In this document: positions 26,085 to 34,022 of the stretch, one piece after another
Layout of the letters: the number at the start of each line of letters is the position of its first letter
Position numbering within the stretch: the first letter of the stretch is position 1
DNA from: Halomonas icarae
GTDB taxonomy: Bacteria > Pseudomonadota > Gammaproteobacteria > Pseudomonadales > Halomonadaceae
Assembly: GCF_009901955.1 (NCBI RefSeq)
Contig: NZ_WUTS01000001.1
Location: 620,001 to 684,000, forward strand
Length of the DNA stretch: 64,000 nucleotides
Direction of reading: 5' to 3'
Translations under genes and position numbers: made by a program
The notes under the pieces: model-generated
What the model was told of the DNA's origin: nothing
Seen by the model: the letters and a program-made list of their open reading frames with translations, nothing else
Databases searched by the model: none

Positions 26085-26156
26085 CAGCCCCGGCAGGTCA
26101 CGCTGTCCCGCGACGACGCCTCCTTGTCCGCTGGCGACAGGCTGCCGCCGGGGCTG
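26085..26156. promoter_or_regulatory. Nested inverted repeat between the two divergent C1 genes
   Basis: The 227-base divergent gap holds a long foldable element. CAGCCCCGGCAG (26085-26096) pairs with CTGCC-gcc-GGGGCTG (26142-26156, small bulge) and an inner CTGTC (26103-26107) pairs with GACAG (26136-26140). It could be a structured 5' leader for either gene or a regulatory operator region. It does not match a riboswitch class that I can recognise by eye. Confidence 0.4.
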
Positions 26157-26269
26157 TCGCCTACGGCTAAGAGTGGGCCGCCCATGGCGAGATGGGTGGC
26201 CCCGGTCGGGTCTAGTGTCGAAGGCATGGGGCCGGCGCGGGGCCGGTACCTGTCACAGCGACCCATGAG

Positions 26270-27475
26270 GTGAGCGTCATGTCCCAGGTCATCGAAAGCG
26301 TCGAGCACGCCCGGGAAGCACCGGAGATTCTGCTCTATCCGCGTATCCGCAAGTCACCCTTCTTCTATGCCTCGCGGCGCCATGGGGTGCGAAAATATAG
26401 TGTCTACAATCACCACTATCATCCACGGCTCTATACCGACCCCGTGGACGAGTACTGGGCCCTGGTGCAGGGTGTGACCCTGTGGGATGTCGGGGTCGAG
26501 CGCCAGATCGAGATATCGGGGCCCGATGCCTTCGCCTTCACCCAGCGGTTGGTTCCCCGTGACATGCGCCACTGCCAGGTCGGGCAGTGCAAGTATGTCT
26601 TCGTCACCGGCCCCGATGGTGGCATCCTCAATGACCCGGTGCTGCTGCGCATCGAGGAGAACCGCTTCTGGCTGTCGCTGGCCGATAGCGACATCCTGTT
26701 GTGGTGCCAGGGGCTTGCCGTCAACTCGGGACTCGATGTCACCCTGCGCGAGGTGGATGTGGCACCGGTGCAGGTCCAGGGCCCCAGGGCCAAGGCGGTG
26801 ATGGTGGACCTGTTCGGCGAAGCCGTGCTGGCGATGCCCTACTATCACCTGATGGAGGCGGAGCTCGACGGCATGTCGGTGGTGATCTCGCGCACTGGCT
26901 ATTCGGGCGAGGTCGGCTACGAGATCTATCTGCGCGAGGCCAGTCGCTTCGGCGAGGCCCTGTGGCAGCGCGTGTTCGAGGCCGGACGTCCCCACGGCAT
27001 GCAGGTGATCGGCCCCTGCCATATCCGTCGTATCGAGGGGGGGATCCTCGCCTTCGGCTGCGACATCTGGTACGACACCAACCCCTTCGAGGTGGGAATG
27101 GGATACGACTGGATGGTGGACCTGCGCGGGGATGATGACTTCATCGGTCGTTCCGCCCTGGAGCGCATCAAGGCCGAAGGAGTATCGCGCAAGCTGGTGG
27201 GGGTGGAGATCGACGGGCCTAGCGTGGGCTACTTCATCGATGGCAGCATGATCGACGTCTTCCCGGTCTTCACACCGGGCGGCGAGCGTATTGGTCAGGT
27301 CACCTCGGCCACCCGCTCGCCGCGCCAGGAGCGCAATATCGGCTATGCCATGGTACCCATCGAGCATGCCGAGCTGGGTACGGAACTACGGATCGAGGCC
27401 AATACCGGACTGCAGGATGCCGTGGTCGTGGAGAAGCCCTTCCATGATCCGACCAAGACCATTCCCAAGGAGTAA
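26270..27475 (+). CDS. DmdA-like GcvT-family THF-dependent methyltransferase
   Basis: A stand-alone GcvT-fold protein of about 401 residues (from ATG 26279, 398). The N-terminal pattern SPFFYASRRHGVRKYSVYNH, then WDVGVERQ, PRDM, LNDPVLLRI, FWLSLADSD, VQGPRAKAV, SGYSGEVGYEIY and NPFEVGMG follow the order seen in DMSP demethylase DmdA. True DmdA moves a methyl from DMSP to THF; many family members have other substrates. It is followed after 6 bases by a MetF-like gene, the partner expected for a 5-methyl-THF product. The DMSP assignment is not established. Confidence 0.75.
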   Translation: MSVMSQVIESVEHAREAPEILLYPRIRKSPFFYASRRHGVRKYSVYNHHYHPRLYTDPVDEYWALVQGVTLWDVGVERQIEISGPDAFAFTQRLVPRDMRHCQVGQCKYVFVTGPDGGILNDPVLLRIEENRFWLSLADSDILLWCQGLAVNSGLDVTLREVDVAPVQVQGPRAKAVMVDLFGEAVLAMPYYHLMEAELDGMSVVISRTGYSGEVGYEIYLREASRFGEALWQRVFEAGRPHGMQVIGPCHIRRIEGGILAFGCDIWYDTNPFEVGMGYDWMVDLRGDDDFIGRSALERIKAEGVSRKLVGVEIDGPSVGYFIDGSMIDVFPVFTPGGERIGQVTSATRSPRQERNIGYAMVPIEHAELGTELRIEANTGLQDAVVVEKPFHDPTKTIPKE

Positions 27476-27481
27476 GAACAT

Positions 27482-28348
27482 ATGACGTCGATCCGCTTCG
27501 AGCTGATGCCCCTCGTCGGCATGCAGGAAGCGGCGCTATCCCTGCCCGCAGGCGCCACGGTCACCGTGACCTGCTCACCACGCCACGGCCTCGAGAGGAC
27601 CCTCGAGGCCACCGAGTGGTTGGTCGATAGAGGGTTTTGCGTGGTGCCGCATCTGGCGGCCCGACGGGTACGGGATAGCGCCCACCTGGAGTCGCTGCTG
27701 GAGCGCCTGGTGGCCCTGGGTGTCGATGATATCTTCGTGGTGGGTGGCGATGGAGAGAGCCCGCTGGGCGACTACTCCCATGGCCTCGCTCTGCTCCAGG
27801 CCATGGAGGGCCTGGCACAACGGCCGGCGCGGGTGGGGGTTCCCGTCTATCCCGAGGGGCATCACGCCATCGACGGGGATGCCCTGGAGCGTGACCTCGT
27901 CGCCAAGGCGTCTCTGGCCGACTATGCCGTGACCCAGCTCTGCTTCGAGGCCGAGCCGCTGCTGGCCTGGCGCAGGCGTCAGTCACGGCTCGGGCTTGCC
28001 CTGCCGGTCTATGCCGGCATCCCCGGGGTGATGGAGCCCAAGCGGCTGCTGGCCATCGCCATGCGTCTGGGTCTGGGGCCCTCGATGCGTGCCCTGCGTC
28101 GCCAGTCGGGCTGGCTGAGACGACTGTTGAGCCCTTCGGACTTTCGTCCCGATGCCCTGCTGGAGAAGGTGGAGCCGCTTCTCGGTGATGGCGTCGACGG
28201 TTTCATCGGCCTGCACGTCTATACCTTCAATCGGGTCGAACCCACCCAACGTTGGCTGGAGGCGCGTCTGCGCCTGATGGCCGGCCGGCCAGAGTCGACG
28301 TCGTCTGTGGCTGATCCCGTCACCTCGGCCGGCGAACCCCTGGGCTGA
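27482..28348 (+). CDS. Divergent methylenetetrahydrofolate reductase (MetF-like)
   Basis: A 288-residue TIM-barrel protein of the MetF family. The N-terminal IRFELMPLVGMQEAAL corresponds to the MetF FEFFPP substrate/Glu region but is diverged, and DIFVVGGDGESPLGDYSHGL corresponds to the flavin-binding strand. It is probably co-transcribed with the DmdA-like gene. In THF-dependent demethylation the reaction would run from 5-methyl-THF to 5,10-methylene-THF, opposite to methionine synthesis. The degree of divergence suggests a specialised catabolic paralogue, not the housekeeping MetF. Confidence 0.78.
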   Translation: MTSIRFELMPLVGMQEAALSLPAGATVTVTCSPRHGLERTLEATEWLVDRGFCVVPHLAARRVRDSAHLESLLERLVALGVDDIFVVGGDGESPLGDYSHGLALLQAMEGLAQRPARVGVPVYPEGHHAIDGDALERDLVAKASLADYAVTQLCFEAEPLLAWRRRQSRLGLALPVYAGIPGVMEPKRLLAIAMRLGLGPSMRALRRQSGWLRRLLSPSDFRPDALLEKVEPLLGDGVDGFIGLHVYTFNRVEPTQRWLEARLRLMAGRPESTSSVADPVTSAGEPLG

Positions 28349-28562
28349 GATTGAATGTTTCTTTCTGGCGACAGGTGGGGAAGCTCTGTGGAAGTCGTCG
28401 CCGCTGCCGCCTCGAGGGTACTCCTCGCCCTATACTGTGCCGGGTCGGGCAGCGCCGGATCGCGCTTCCCCTCTCATCGCCGCATGCCATTCGGGTCACG
28501 CTCGCCTTGAGCCCGAAAGTGTTTTCAGTGAATGGTATTCCGCTCTTATCAGGAGATGACAG

Positions 28563-29261
28563 ATGAGCAAGACGTCGATCGTTGTCGGCGCGACGCTGGC
28601 CGTGCTGGGGATCGGGGGGCTGGCGTTCGGGGCCTGGCAGGTCCAGCAGCCACGTGGGCCGGTGTATGCCGAGATCCTGGCGGTCGAGCCCGTGACCCGA
28701 ACCGTGGAGCGGCCTCGAGAGGTCTGCGAGGACGTTGAGCGGGTAGTGAGCGAGGAAGTCCCGGTCGAGGTGCCGGTTCAGGTTCCGGTGGAAGCGCCGA
28801 CCCCGTCCGGTGCGGCGGCCAGCCGCGACCCTCACCGCATCGTCGGCAGTGCCGCCGGCGCTCTCGTCGGAGGACTGCTGGGCAATCAGGTCGGTGGTGG
28901 CAGCGGCAAGAAGATCGCCACCGTGGCGGGTGCCATCGGCGGCGCCCTGGCCGGACGAGAGGTTCAGGAGCGCGTCGAGGCGAGCCAGCATGTCCAGGCC
29001 GGTGGCCAGGTGCAGTACGAGACCCGCTATGAGACGCGTTACGAGACCCGCCAGCGGGTGGTGGTCGAGGAAGAGTGCCGGACGGTCGTGGAACAGCATG
29101 AGGAGTCGCAGGGCTATGAGGTCACCTACCGCCTCGATGGCGAGGAGCTGTCTCGGCGCCTGGAGACGCCTCCCCAGGCCGAACGTCTGCCGGTGATCGA
29201 TGGCGAGGTGCAGTGGCAGGCCGAGTCCGACGCCACGGCCGAGGCATCCACCGAGGTGTGA
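28563..29261 (+). CDS. Glycine-zipper 2TM-domain envelope protein
   Basis: A 232-residue protein with an N-terminal hydrophobic signal or anchor (SIVVGATLAVLGIGGLAFGAW) and no lipobox. The core is a glycine zipper (IVGSAAGALVGGLLGNQVGGG then IATVAGAIGGALAGREVQER, about residues 93-136), as in SlyB, PcP and Rickettsia 17-kDa surface antigens. Two low-complexity stretches stand out: alternating Val-Pro-Val-Glu near residue 65 and three YETR repeats (29016-29051). The family is linked to outer-membrane or envelope-stress roles; this member's function is unknown. Confidence 0.82.
   Translation: MSKTSIVVGATLAVLGIGGLAFGAWQVQQPRGPVYAEILAVEPVTRTVERPREVCEDVERVVSEEVPVEVPVQVPVEAPTPSGAAASRDPHRIVGSAAGALVGGLLGNQVGGGSGKKIATVAGAIGGALAGREVQERVEASQHVQAGGQVQYETRYETRYETRQRVVVEEECRTVVEQHEESQGYEVTYRLDGEELSRRLETPPQAERLPVIDGEVQWQAESDATAEASTEV
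29016..29051 (+). repeat. Three 12-base YETR codon repeats
   Basis: Three consecutive 12-base units encode Tyr-Glu-Thr-Arg inside the glycine-zipper protein. The middle copy has synonymous changes (TAT GAG ACG CGT), so the protein repeat has been kept while the codons drifted. Confidence 0.8.
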
Positions 29262-29324
29262 GCCAAGGGCGCTGCCGCGGCACGGTGTGTCACGCTCCCA
29301 CCAGGCCCTATCTATCGTTCAGTA

Positions 29325-29365
29325 ACCATACCGCCCCCGAGCGAAAGGCTCGGGGGCGGTATGGT
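29325..29365. terminator. Bidirectional terminator with an 18-base-pair perfect stem
   Basis: Arms 29325-29342 and 29348-29365 are perfectly complementary, with loop GAAAG. It lies between the convergent glycine-zipper gene and the NhaC-like gene and can serve both strands. The stem is very stable; the flanks have only short T stretches. Confidence 0.8.
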
Positions 29366-29397
29366 GTATCCAGGTGCCAGGGAGCTGGCCTGAGGGG

Positions 29398-30891
29398 TCA
29401 GGTCATCAGTATGCCCAGGGCGAGGAAGCCCAGGGTGGTCACCAGTGCCCCGATCAGGGCGTAGGGGATCTGCGTCAGCGCATGTTGCATCGGCTGACAA
29501 CCGCTGCCCTGGGAGGAGAGCACCGAGGAGTCGGAGAAGAAGCAGGCGTGGCTGCCAAAGCTCGAGGCGGAAAGCAGGGCACCGACCACCAGCGGCAACG
29601 GGGCGCCCATGCTCTGCGCGATGGGGACCACGATGGGGATCGAGATCACGAACACCCCCCATGAGGAGCCGGTGGCAAACACCACGACGGCCATGGAGAG
29701 GAAGACGATGGCCGGCAGCATGGCGACCGTCAGATAGGGGGTAAGAGAGTCGATCATGAACGCCGTCATGCCGAGCTGGTCGTTGATCTCGCGAAGCACG
29801 AAGCCGACGGCGACGATGGCGAGCGGCAGCATCATGGTCCTGAAGCCGTCCATGATCGCATCCATCAGCGTGGCGAAGGTGGCCAGTCGCTGGATCAGGT
29901 AGAGCAGGATGGTAAACATGATGGCCACGATCACGCCCTTGAGAAGGTCGATCTCGAACCAGGCGCTGGCGCCGATCAGTACCGCCATCGGCAGCAGGAA
30001 GTTCATCACGCCGACCCATGGCCGCGTGATGGGCACATCATCCTCCCCGAGCGCGACCTCCGGGGCGTTGTCGGGGATCGGCTGGCCGTTTCTGGCACGC
30101 TCCTCGGCGGCCTTCATCGGGCCGATATCGGGCATGATGCCGATGGCGACGAGCAGGACCAGTCCCATGGCCACCCAGCCATAGAGCATGAACGGGATCG
30201 ACTGGATATAGAGCCACATTCCCGGGCCATCGGTGGCACCGTTGGTTTCGAGTAGCTCGGCGAAGTAGACCGCCCAGGTGGAGATCGGTACCAGAATACA
30301 GACGGGAGCCGCCGTCGAGTCGACGATATAGGCCAGCTTTTCCCGGGAGACACCGAATCGATCGGTGAGTCGCTTCATGGCGGCCGAGGTGGCCAGCGCA
30401 TTGAGGTAGTCGTCGATGAAGATCAGTACGCCCAGCGTGGCGGTACTCAGCAACGACTGGCGGCGAGTCTTGACCAGCCGCGTCATGAAGTGACTGAAGC
30501 TCAGGGTGCAGCCCGACTTTTCCAGCATGGCAATGAAGCCACCCATCAGGCCGCACACCAGGATCAGCCAGGCGATGGTCTCATCCATCATGACCGCCAT
30601 GGAGATGTCGGACAGCTCGCCGATGAAGTCGTCGGGTTGCAGCATGATCAGCCCCGAGAGGGCGCCGATGGCCAGCGCCTCCAGGGTGCGGTGGGTCGCG
30701 ATGGCGACCACCAGCACGATCAACGACGGGACGAGGCTGATCCAGCCGAATGGCGTGCCGGGCTCATGGTTGAGGGTCAGGCCCCCGACCGTGAGCAACA
30801 GGGCAGTGACCAGGGCGAAGGTCTTGCCGGTACCGCGGCGGTCCGGCAGGGAAGGGGAGAAGGGGTGGCGCGCGGCCTGGTTGGAGCTCAT
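29398..30891 (-). CDS. NhaC-family Na+/H+ antiporter-type transporter 1
   Basis: A 497-residue polytopic inner-membrane protein of Pfam Na_H_antiporter type, with paired halves. Motifs include IDDYLNALATSAAMKRLTDR (residues about 155-175), the helix-break region STAAPVCILVPISTWAVYF, and FATGSSWGVFVISIPIVVPIAQS. Members exchange Na+ with H+, malate/lactate or amino acids. It lies 78 bases downstream of a PuuA-like ligase on the same strand, so it is probably in that operon and may import an amine or amino acid rather than only serve sodium homeostasis. Confidence 0.85.
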   Translation of the reverse strand: MSSNQAARHPFSPSLPDRRGTGKTFALVTALLLTVGGLTLNHEPGTPFGWISLVPSLIVLVVAIATHRTLEALAIGALSGLIMLQPDDFIGELSDISMAVMMDETIAWLILVCGLMGGFIAMLEKSGCTLSFSHFMTRLVKTRRQSLLSTATLGVLIFIDDYLNALATSAAMKRLTDRFGVSREKLAYIVDSTAAPVCILVPISTWAVYFAELLETNGATDGPGMWLYIQSIPFMLYGWVAMGLVLLVAIGIMPDIGPMKAAEERARNGQPIPDNAPEVALGEDDVPITRPWVGVMNFLLPMAVLIGASAWFEIDLLKGVIVAIMFTILLYLIQRLATFATLMDAIMDGFRTMMLPLAIVAVGFVLREINDQLGMTAFMIDSLTPYLTVAMLPAIVFLSMAVVVFATGSSWGVFVISIPIVVPIAQSMGAPLPLVVGALLSASSFGSHACFFSDSSVLSSQGSGCQPMQHALTQIPYALIGALVTTLGFLALGILMT

Positions 30892-30969
30892 GGGATTACC
30901 TCCCGGTCGGCAGTAGGGCGACGGGTCGACGTTGCTGTTGTGGTTGTCTCTCGTCGGAGCGGAAGAGAG

Positions 30970-32346
30970 TTAGACGTGACGCAGGTACCAGTCGATTTCC
31001 AGCTGACTGACCTCTTGCATGGCTTGGCTGCGCTCGACACGCCGATTGGCCAGAAAGACCGTCAGAAAGTCCTGGCCCAGTGCCTCGCGCAGCGACTCGC
31101 TCTCCTCGAGCAGGTCAAGGGCCTGGCGCCAGCTGTTGGTCAGGCTGGGGGCGAACTGATCGTAGGCGTTACCGGTCACCGCCGGGGGAGGCGTGAGCTC
31201 TCCGGCGATGCCATGCTCGATACCGGCGAGCAGGGCGGCCAGCAGCAGGTAGGGGTTGGCATCGGCACCCGCCACGCGGTGCTCCAGGCGCCGGGCGGCG
31301 TTGGGGCCGGAGGGAATGCGAATCGCCACCGAGCGATTGTCGAAGCCCCAGGTGGGGGTCATGGGCACATAGAGTCCCGGCTGGAAGCGTCGGAAGGAGT
31401 TCAGGTTCGGGGCGAACAGCGCCACGCTGGCCGGCATCTGCTCGAGTAGTCCGGCAACGGCATGCTTGAGGGTCGTGCTGCCCAGCACATCGCCATCGGC
31501 GGCGGCGAAGACGTTGTCGCCTGAGTCGTCGAGCAGGCTGATATGCACGTGGGTGCCGTTGCCCGCCTCCAGACCATAGGGCTTGGCCATGAAGGTGGCC
31601 TCGAAACCGTGATGCTGTGCCACCCCCTTGATCAGACGCTTGAGCAGCACCGCGGCGTCGCAGGCGGCCAGGACGTCGGGTCCATGCTTCAGGGTGATCT
31701 CGAATTGCCCCGGCGCACACTCCTTCAACATGGTGTCCAGCGGCAGCTGCTGCGCCTCGGCGGCAGCCTGTACGGCCTCCAGGAAGTCGGCATATTCGTC
31801 GAGCTCGTTTACCGAGTAGAGCTGACTCTGGCTGGCACGCTCACCGGTAACGGGAGAGCGTGGGGGCTGGATCATCCCCCCCTCGGCCCGTTCGCGGTCG
31901 ACCAGGTAGAACTCCATCTCCACGGCCACGACCGGGGTCAGCCGGCGAGCCTCCAGGCGCTTCAGTTGGCGCTCCAGCACATGCCGCGGCTCGGCGAAGA
32001 AGCCGCTACCGTCGGCTTCCTCCATGGCCATCAGCAGTTGTGCCTGGCGTCCCTGGCGCCGCCAGGGCGTGGGCATCAGGGTGCCCGGGAGGGGGCGGCA
32101 GACACGATCGGCGTCCCCGCTGTCCAGGCCCAGGCCGGTCTCCTCGACGGTGTTGCCGAGAATATCAAGAGCGAACACCGAGGCGGGCAGGTTGATGCCC
32201 TGGGTGTAGGCCTTTTCGAGATTCTCTCGTGACACTCGCTTGCCGCGCAACACGCCATTGAGGTCGCTGATCAGCAGGTCGATGCTGGTGATCTCGGGAT
32301 GCTGCTCGAGAAAGGTGTTCGCTTCGTCGGCATTGGGAGCGGTCAT
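30970..32346 (-). CDS. puuA: Glutamine-synthetase-family gamma-glutamylpolyamine ligase (PuuA-like 2)
   Basis: A 458-residue ligase. N-terminal beta-grasp ITSIDLLISDLNGVLRGKRV; catalytic motifs VVAVEMEFYLVDRE, APNLNSFRR, and GADANPYLLLAALLAG. The ATG at 32346 is preferred over the farther upstream 32406, since the extra 20 residues look noncoding. Catalyses ATP-dependent glutamylation of an amine by homology with PuuA and PauA. It is a clear paralogue of the gene at 16508 but diverged, suggesting a different amine. Divergent from a PuuB-like gene and upstream of an NhaC-type transporter. Confidence 0.87.
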   Translation of the reverse strand: MTAPNADEANTFLEQHPEITSIDLLISDLNGVLRGKRVSRENLEKAYTQGINLPASVFALDILGNTVEETGLGLDSGDADRVCRPLPGTLMPTPWRRQGRQAQLLMAMEEADGSGFFAEPRHVLERQLKRLEARRLTPVVAVEMEFYLVDRERAEGGMIQPPRSPVTGERASQSQLYSVNELDEYADFLEAVQAAAEAQQLPLDTMLKECAPGQFEITLKHGPDVLAACDAAVLLKRLIKGVAQHHGFEATFMAKPYGLEAGNGTHVHISLLDDSGDNVFAAADGDVLGSTTLKHAVAGLLEQMPASVALFAPNLNSFRRFQPGLYVPMTPTWGFDNRSVAIRIPSGPNAARRLEHRVAGADANPYLLLAALLAGIEHGIAGELTPPPAVTGNAYDQFAPSLTNSWRQALDLLEESESLREALGQDFLTVFLANRRVERSQAMQEVSQLEIDWYLRHV

Positions 32347-32375
32347 GTTGGCACCTGTTGTGTTGTCGTCGTGTT

Positions 32376-32406
32376 CATTTTTCAGACCGGCGACCGCTGT
32401 TGTCAA
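32376..32406 (-). promoter_or_regulatory. Candidate promoter for the PuuA-NhaC operon
   Basis: On the minus strand, a perfect TTGACA (plus 32401-32406) is followed after 18 bases by AAAAAT (plus 32377-32382), about 30 bases before the ligase ATG. The surrounding divergent region (32347-32614) is much more AT-rich than the rest of the window. Confidence 0.35.
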
Positions 32407-32412
32407 ATTTTA

Positions 32413-32423
32413 TATACCGTATA
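32413..32423. promoter_or_regulatory. TATAC-C-GTATA palindrome in the PuuA/PuuB divergent region
   Basis: An 11-base palindrome with one central base lies just upstream of the candidate PuuA promoter in an AT-rich tract. It has the size and position of an operator half-site cluster. The regulator (PuuR at 40381 or another) is not known. Confidence 0.3.
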
Positions 32424-32614
32424 GATCGAGCCTTTAGTCGAATAAAACAATAAAATTCTTATTAAATGGTTTTAAAAACATGATGTTGTATTGAATTTGC
32501 GCGCCTGGGTGTTGGGTGGTAGCTTGTTGATGAAAGAGCAACACTCATCCCGCTGGTGAGAATTCTCGACTCGTCCTGAATAACACTCAACCAGCATGAC
32601 GAATCAGAGGTCGC

Positions 32615-33928
32615 ATGATGACGATGAAGAGACACCCCTATGCCGGCGATGGCAGCCATACCACGAGTTATTATGCTGCCTCTGCCAATCCTGCACCGGA
32701 GCGGCCCGAACTTGTCGGTGACCACCGGATCGATGTCTGTATCGTCGGTGCGGGTTACAGCGGCCTCTCGACCGGTCTGCATCTGGCGGAAAAGGGCTAC
32801 AAGGTTGCCATCATCGAAGGCGCGCGAGTCGGCTGGGGGGCATCGGGGCGCAATGGCGGTCAGATCGTCAATGGGTTGAATGCCAGCCTGCAGACGATCA
32901 AGAAGCGCTACGGCCAGGATACGGCGACCTTCGTAGCCGGCCTGGTGCAGGAGGGGGGCGAGATCATCCGCGAGCGGGTGCGCACCTATGACATTCAGTG
33001 CGACCTGAAGGAGAGAAACATCTTCACCGGCCTGACCGGCGCCCACATGAAAGAGCTGGAAGAGCGCATGAATCTGTGGGCCAGCTACGGTATCAAGAAC
33101 CAGGAGATGCTGGACAAGGAACAGCTGCGCGAGCATGTGAACTCCGATCTCTATGCCGGAGGCTTGATCGATCATTCCGGGGGGCATATGCATCCGCTGA
33201 ACCTGGCCCTGGGTGAGGCGGCGGCGTTCGAGCGTAACGGTGGGGTGATCTACGAGATGTCGCCGGTGGTCGAGGTGGATCACGCCTCGCCACAGCCGGT
33301 GGTCAGAACCGCCAAGGGCTCCATGACCTGTCAGACCCTGGTCCTGTGCGGGAATGCGTACCTGGGCAAGGTGGTACCGACGCTGACCTCGCGGGTAATG
33401 CCGGTCTCCACGCAGGTAATGGCGACCGAGCCGCTGGGCGAGGAGCGGGCTCACGACCTGCTGCCGACCGATGCATGCGTCGAGGATATCCGCTATATCC
33501 TCGACTACTACCGCCTGTCGGGCGACAAGCGGCTGCTGTTCGGTGGTGGCACGGTCTATGGAGGCTCGGACCCCCGCGATATCAAGGCCAAGCTTGAGCG
33601 GAACATGGACAAGGTGTTTCCGCAGCTCAAGGGAGTCAAGATCGACTACGCCTGGAGCGGTAACTTTGCCCTCTCGTTCAGCCGCGTGCCACAGATGGGA
33701 CGCATCGGCGATAATACCTACTTTGCCCATGGATACAGCGGACATGGCGTCACCGGGTCACATACCTTCGGACGTATCCTCTCCGAGGCGATCGACGGTG
33801 ACCTGACCCGGTTCGATGTCTTCGAGAAGGTGCCATGGCTCCCGTTCCCGGGCGGGCGTCTGCTCCGCGTGCCCTATTCGGTGATGGGGTCATGGTGGTA
33901 CGGCCTGCGCGACAGGCTCGGTGTCTGA
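32615..33928 (+). CDS. puuB: FAD-dependent gamma-glutamylputrescine oxidoreductase-like protein (PuuB paralogue 3)
   Basis: A 437-residue DAO-family flavoenzyme. TTSYYAASANPAPERPEL opens the conserved region, the FAD motif CIVGAGYSGLSTG is near residue 43, GASGRNGGQIVNGLNAS near 78, and YFAHGYSGHGVTGSHTFGR near the C-terminus. ATG codons at 32615, 32618 and 32624 are all possible; CAGAGG at 32605 favours 32615 or 32618. It is followed by puuD after about 94 bases, and is divergent from a PuuA-like ligase, so ligase, oxidase and hydrolase of the pathway cluster here. Confidence 0.88.
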   Translation: MMTMKRHPYAGDGSHTTSYYAASANPAPERPELVGDHRIDVCIVGAGYSGLSTGLHLAEKGYKVAIIEGARVGWGASGRNGGQIVNGLNASLQTIKKRYGQDTATFVAGLVQEGGEIIRERVRTYDIQCDLKERNIFTGLTGAHMKELEERMNLWASYGIKNQEMLDKEQLREHVNSDLYAGGLIDHSGGHMHPLNLALGEAAAFERNGGVIYEMSPVVEVDHASPQPVVRTAKGSMTCQTLVLCGNAYLGKVVPTLTSRVMPVSTQVMATEPLGEERAHDLLPTDACVEDIRYILDYYRLSGDKRLLFGGGTVYGGSDPRDIKAKLERNMDKVFPQLKGVKIDYAWSGNFALSFSRVPQMGRIGDNTYFAHGYSGHGVTGSHTFGRILSEAIDGDLTRFDVFEKVPWLPFPGGRLLRVPYSVMGSWWYGLRDRLGV

Positions 33929-34022
33929 TATTCGAGGAGCGCTCCCGGCGTGACCTCGCCGGCCAGCAACCTCTGATCGACGCCGGGTGTCGATGAGAGG
34001 GAACAACCCTGAGGAGAATCTC

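Noticed and set aside
26157..26269. Possible glycine riboswitch before the DmdA-like gene
   Set aside because: I looked for the conserved glycine-aptamer core and did not find it; only the nested inverted repeat upstream is supported.
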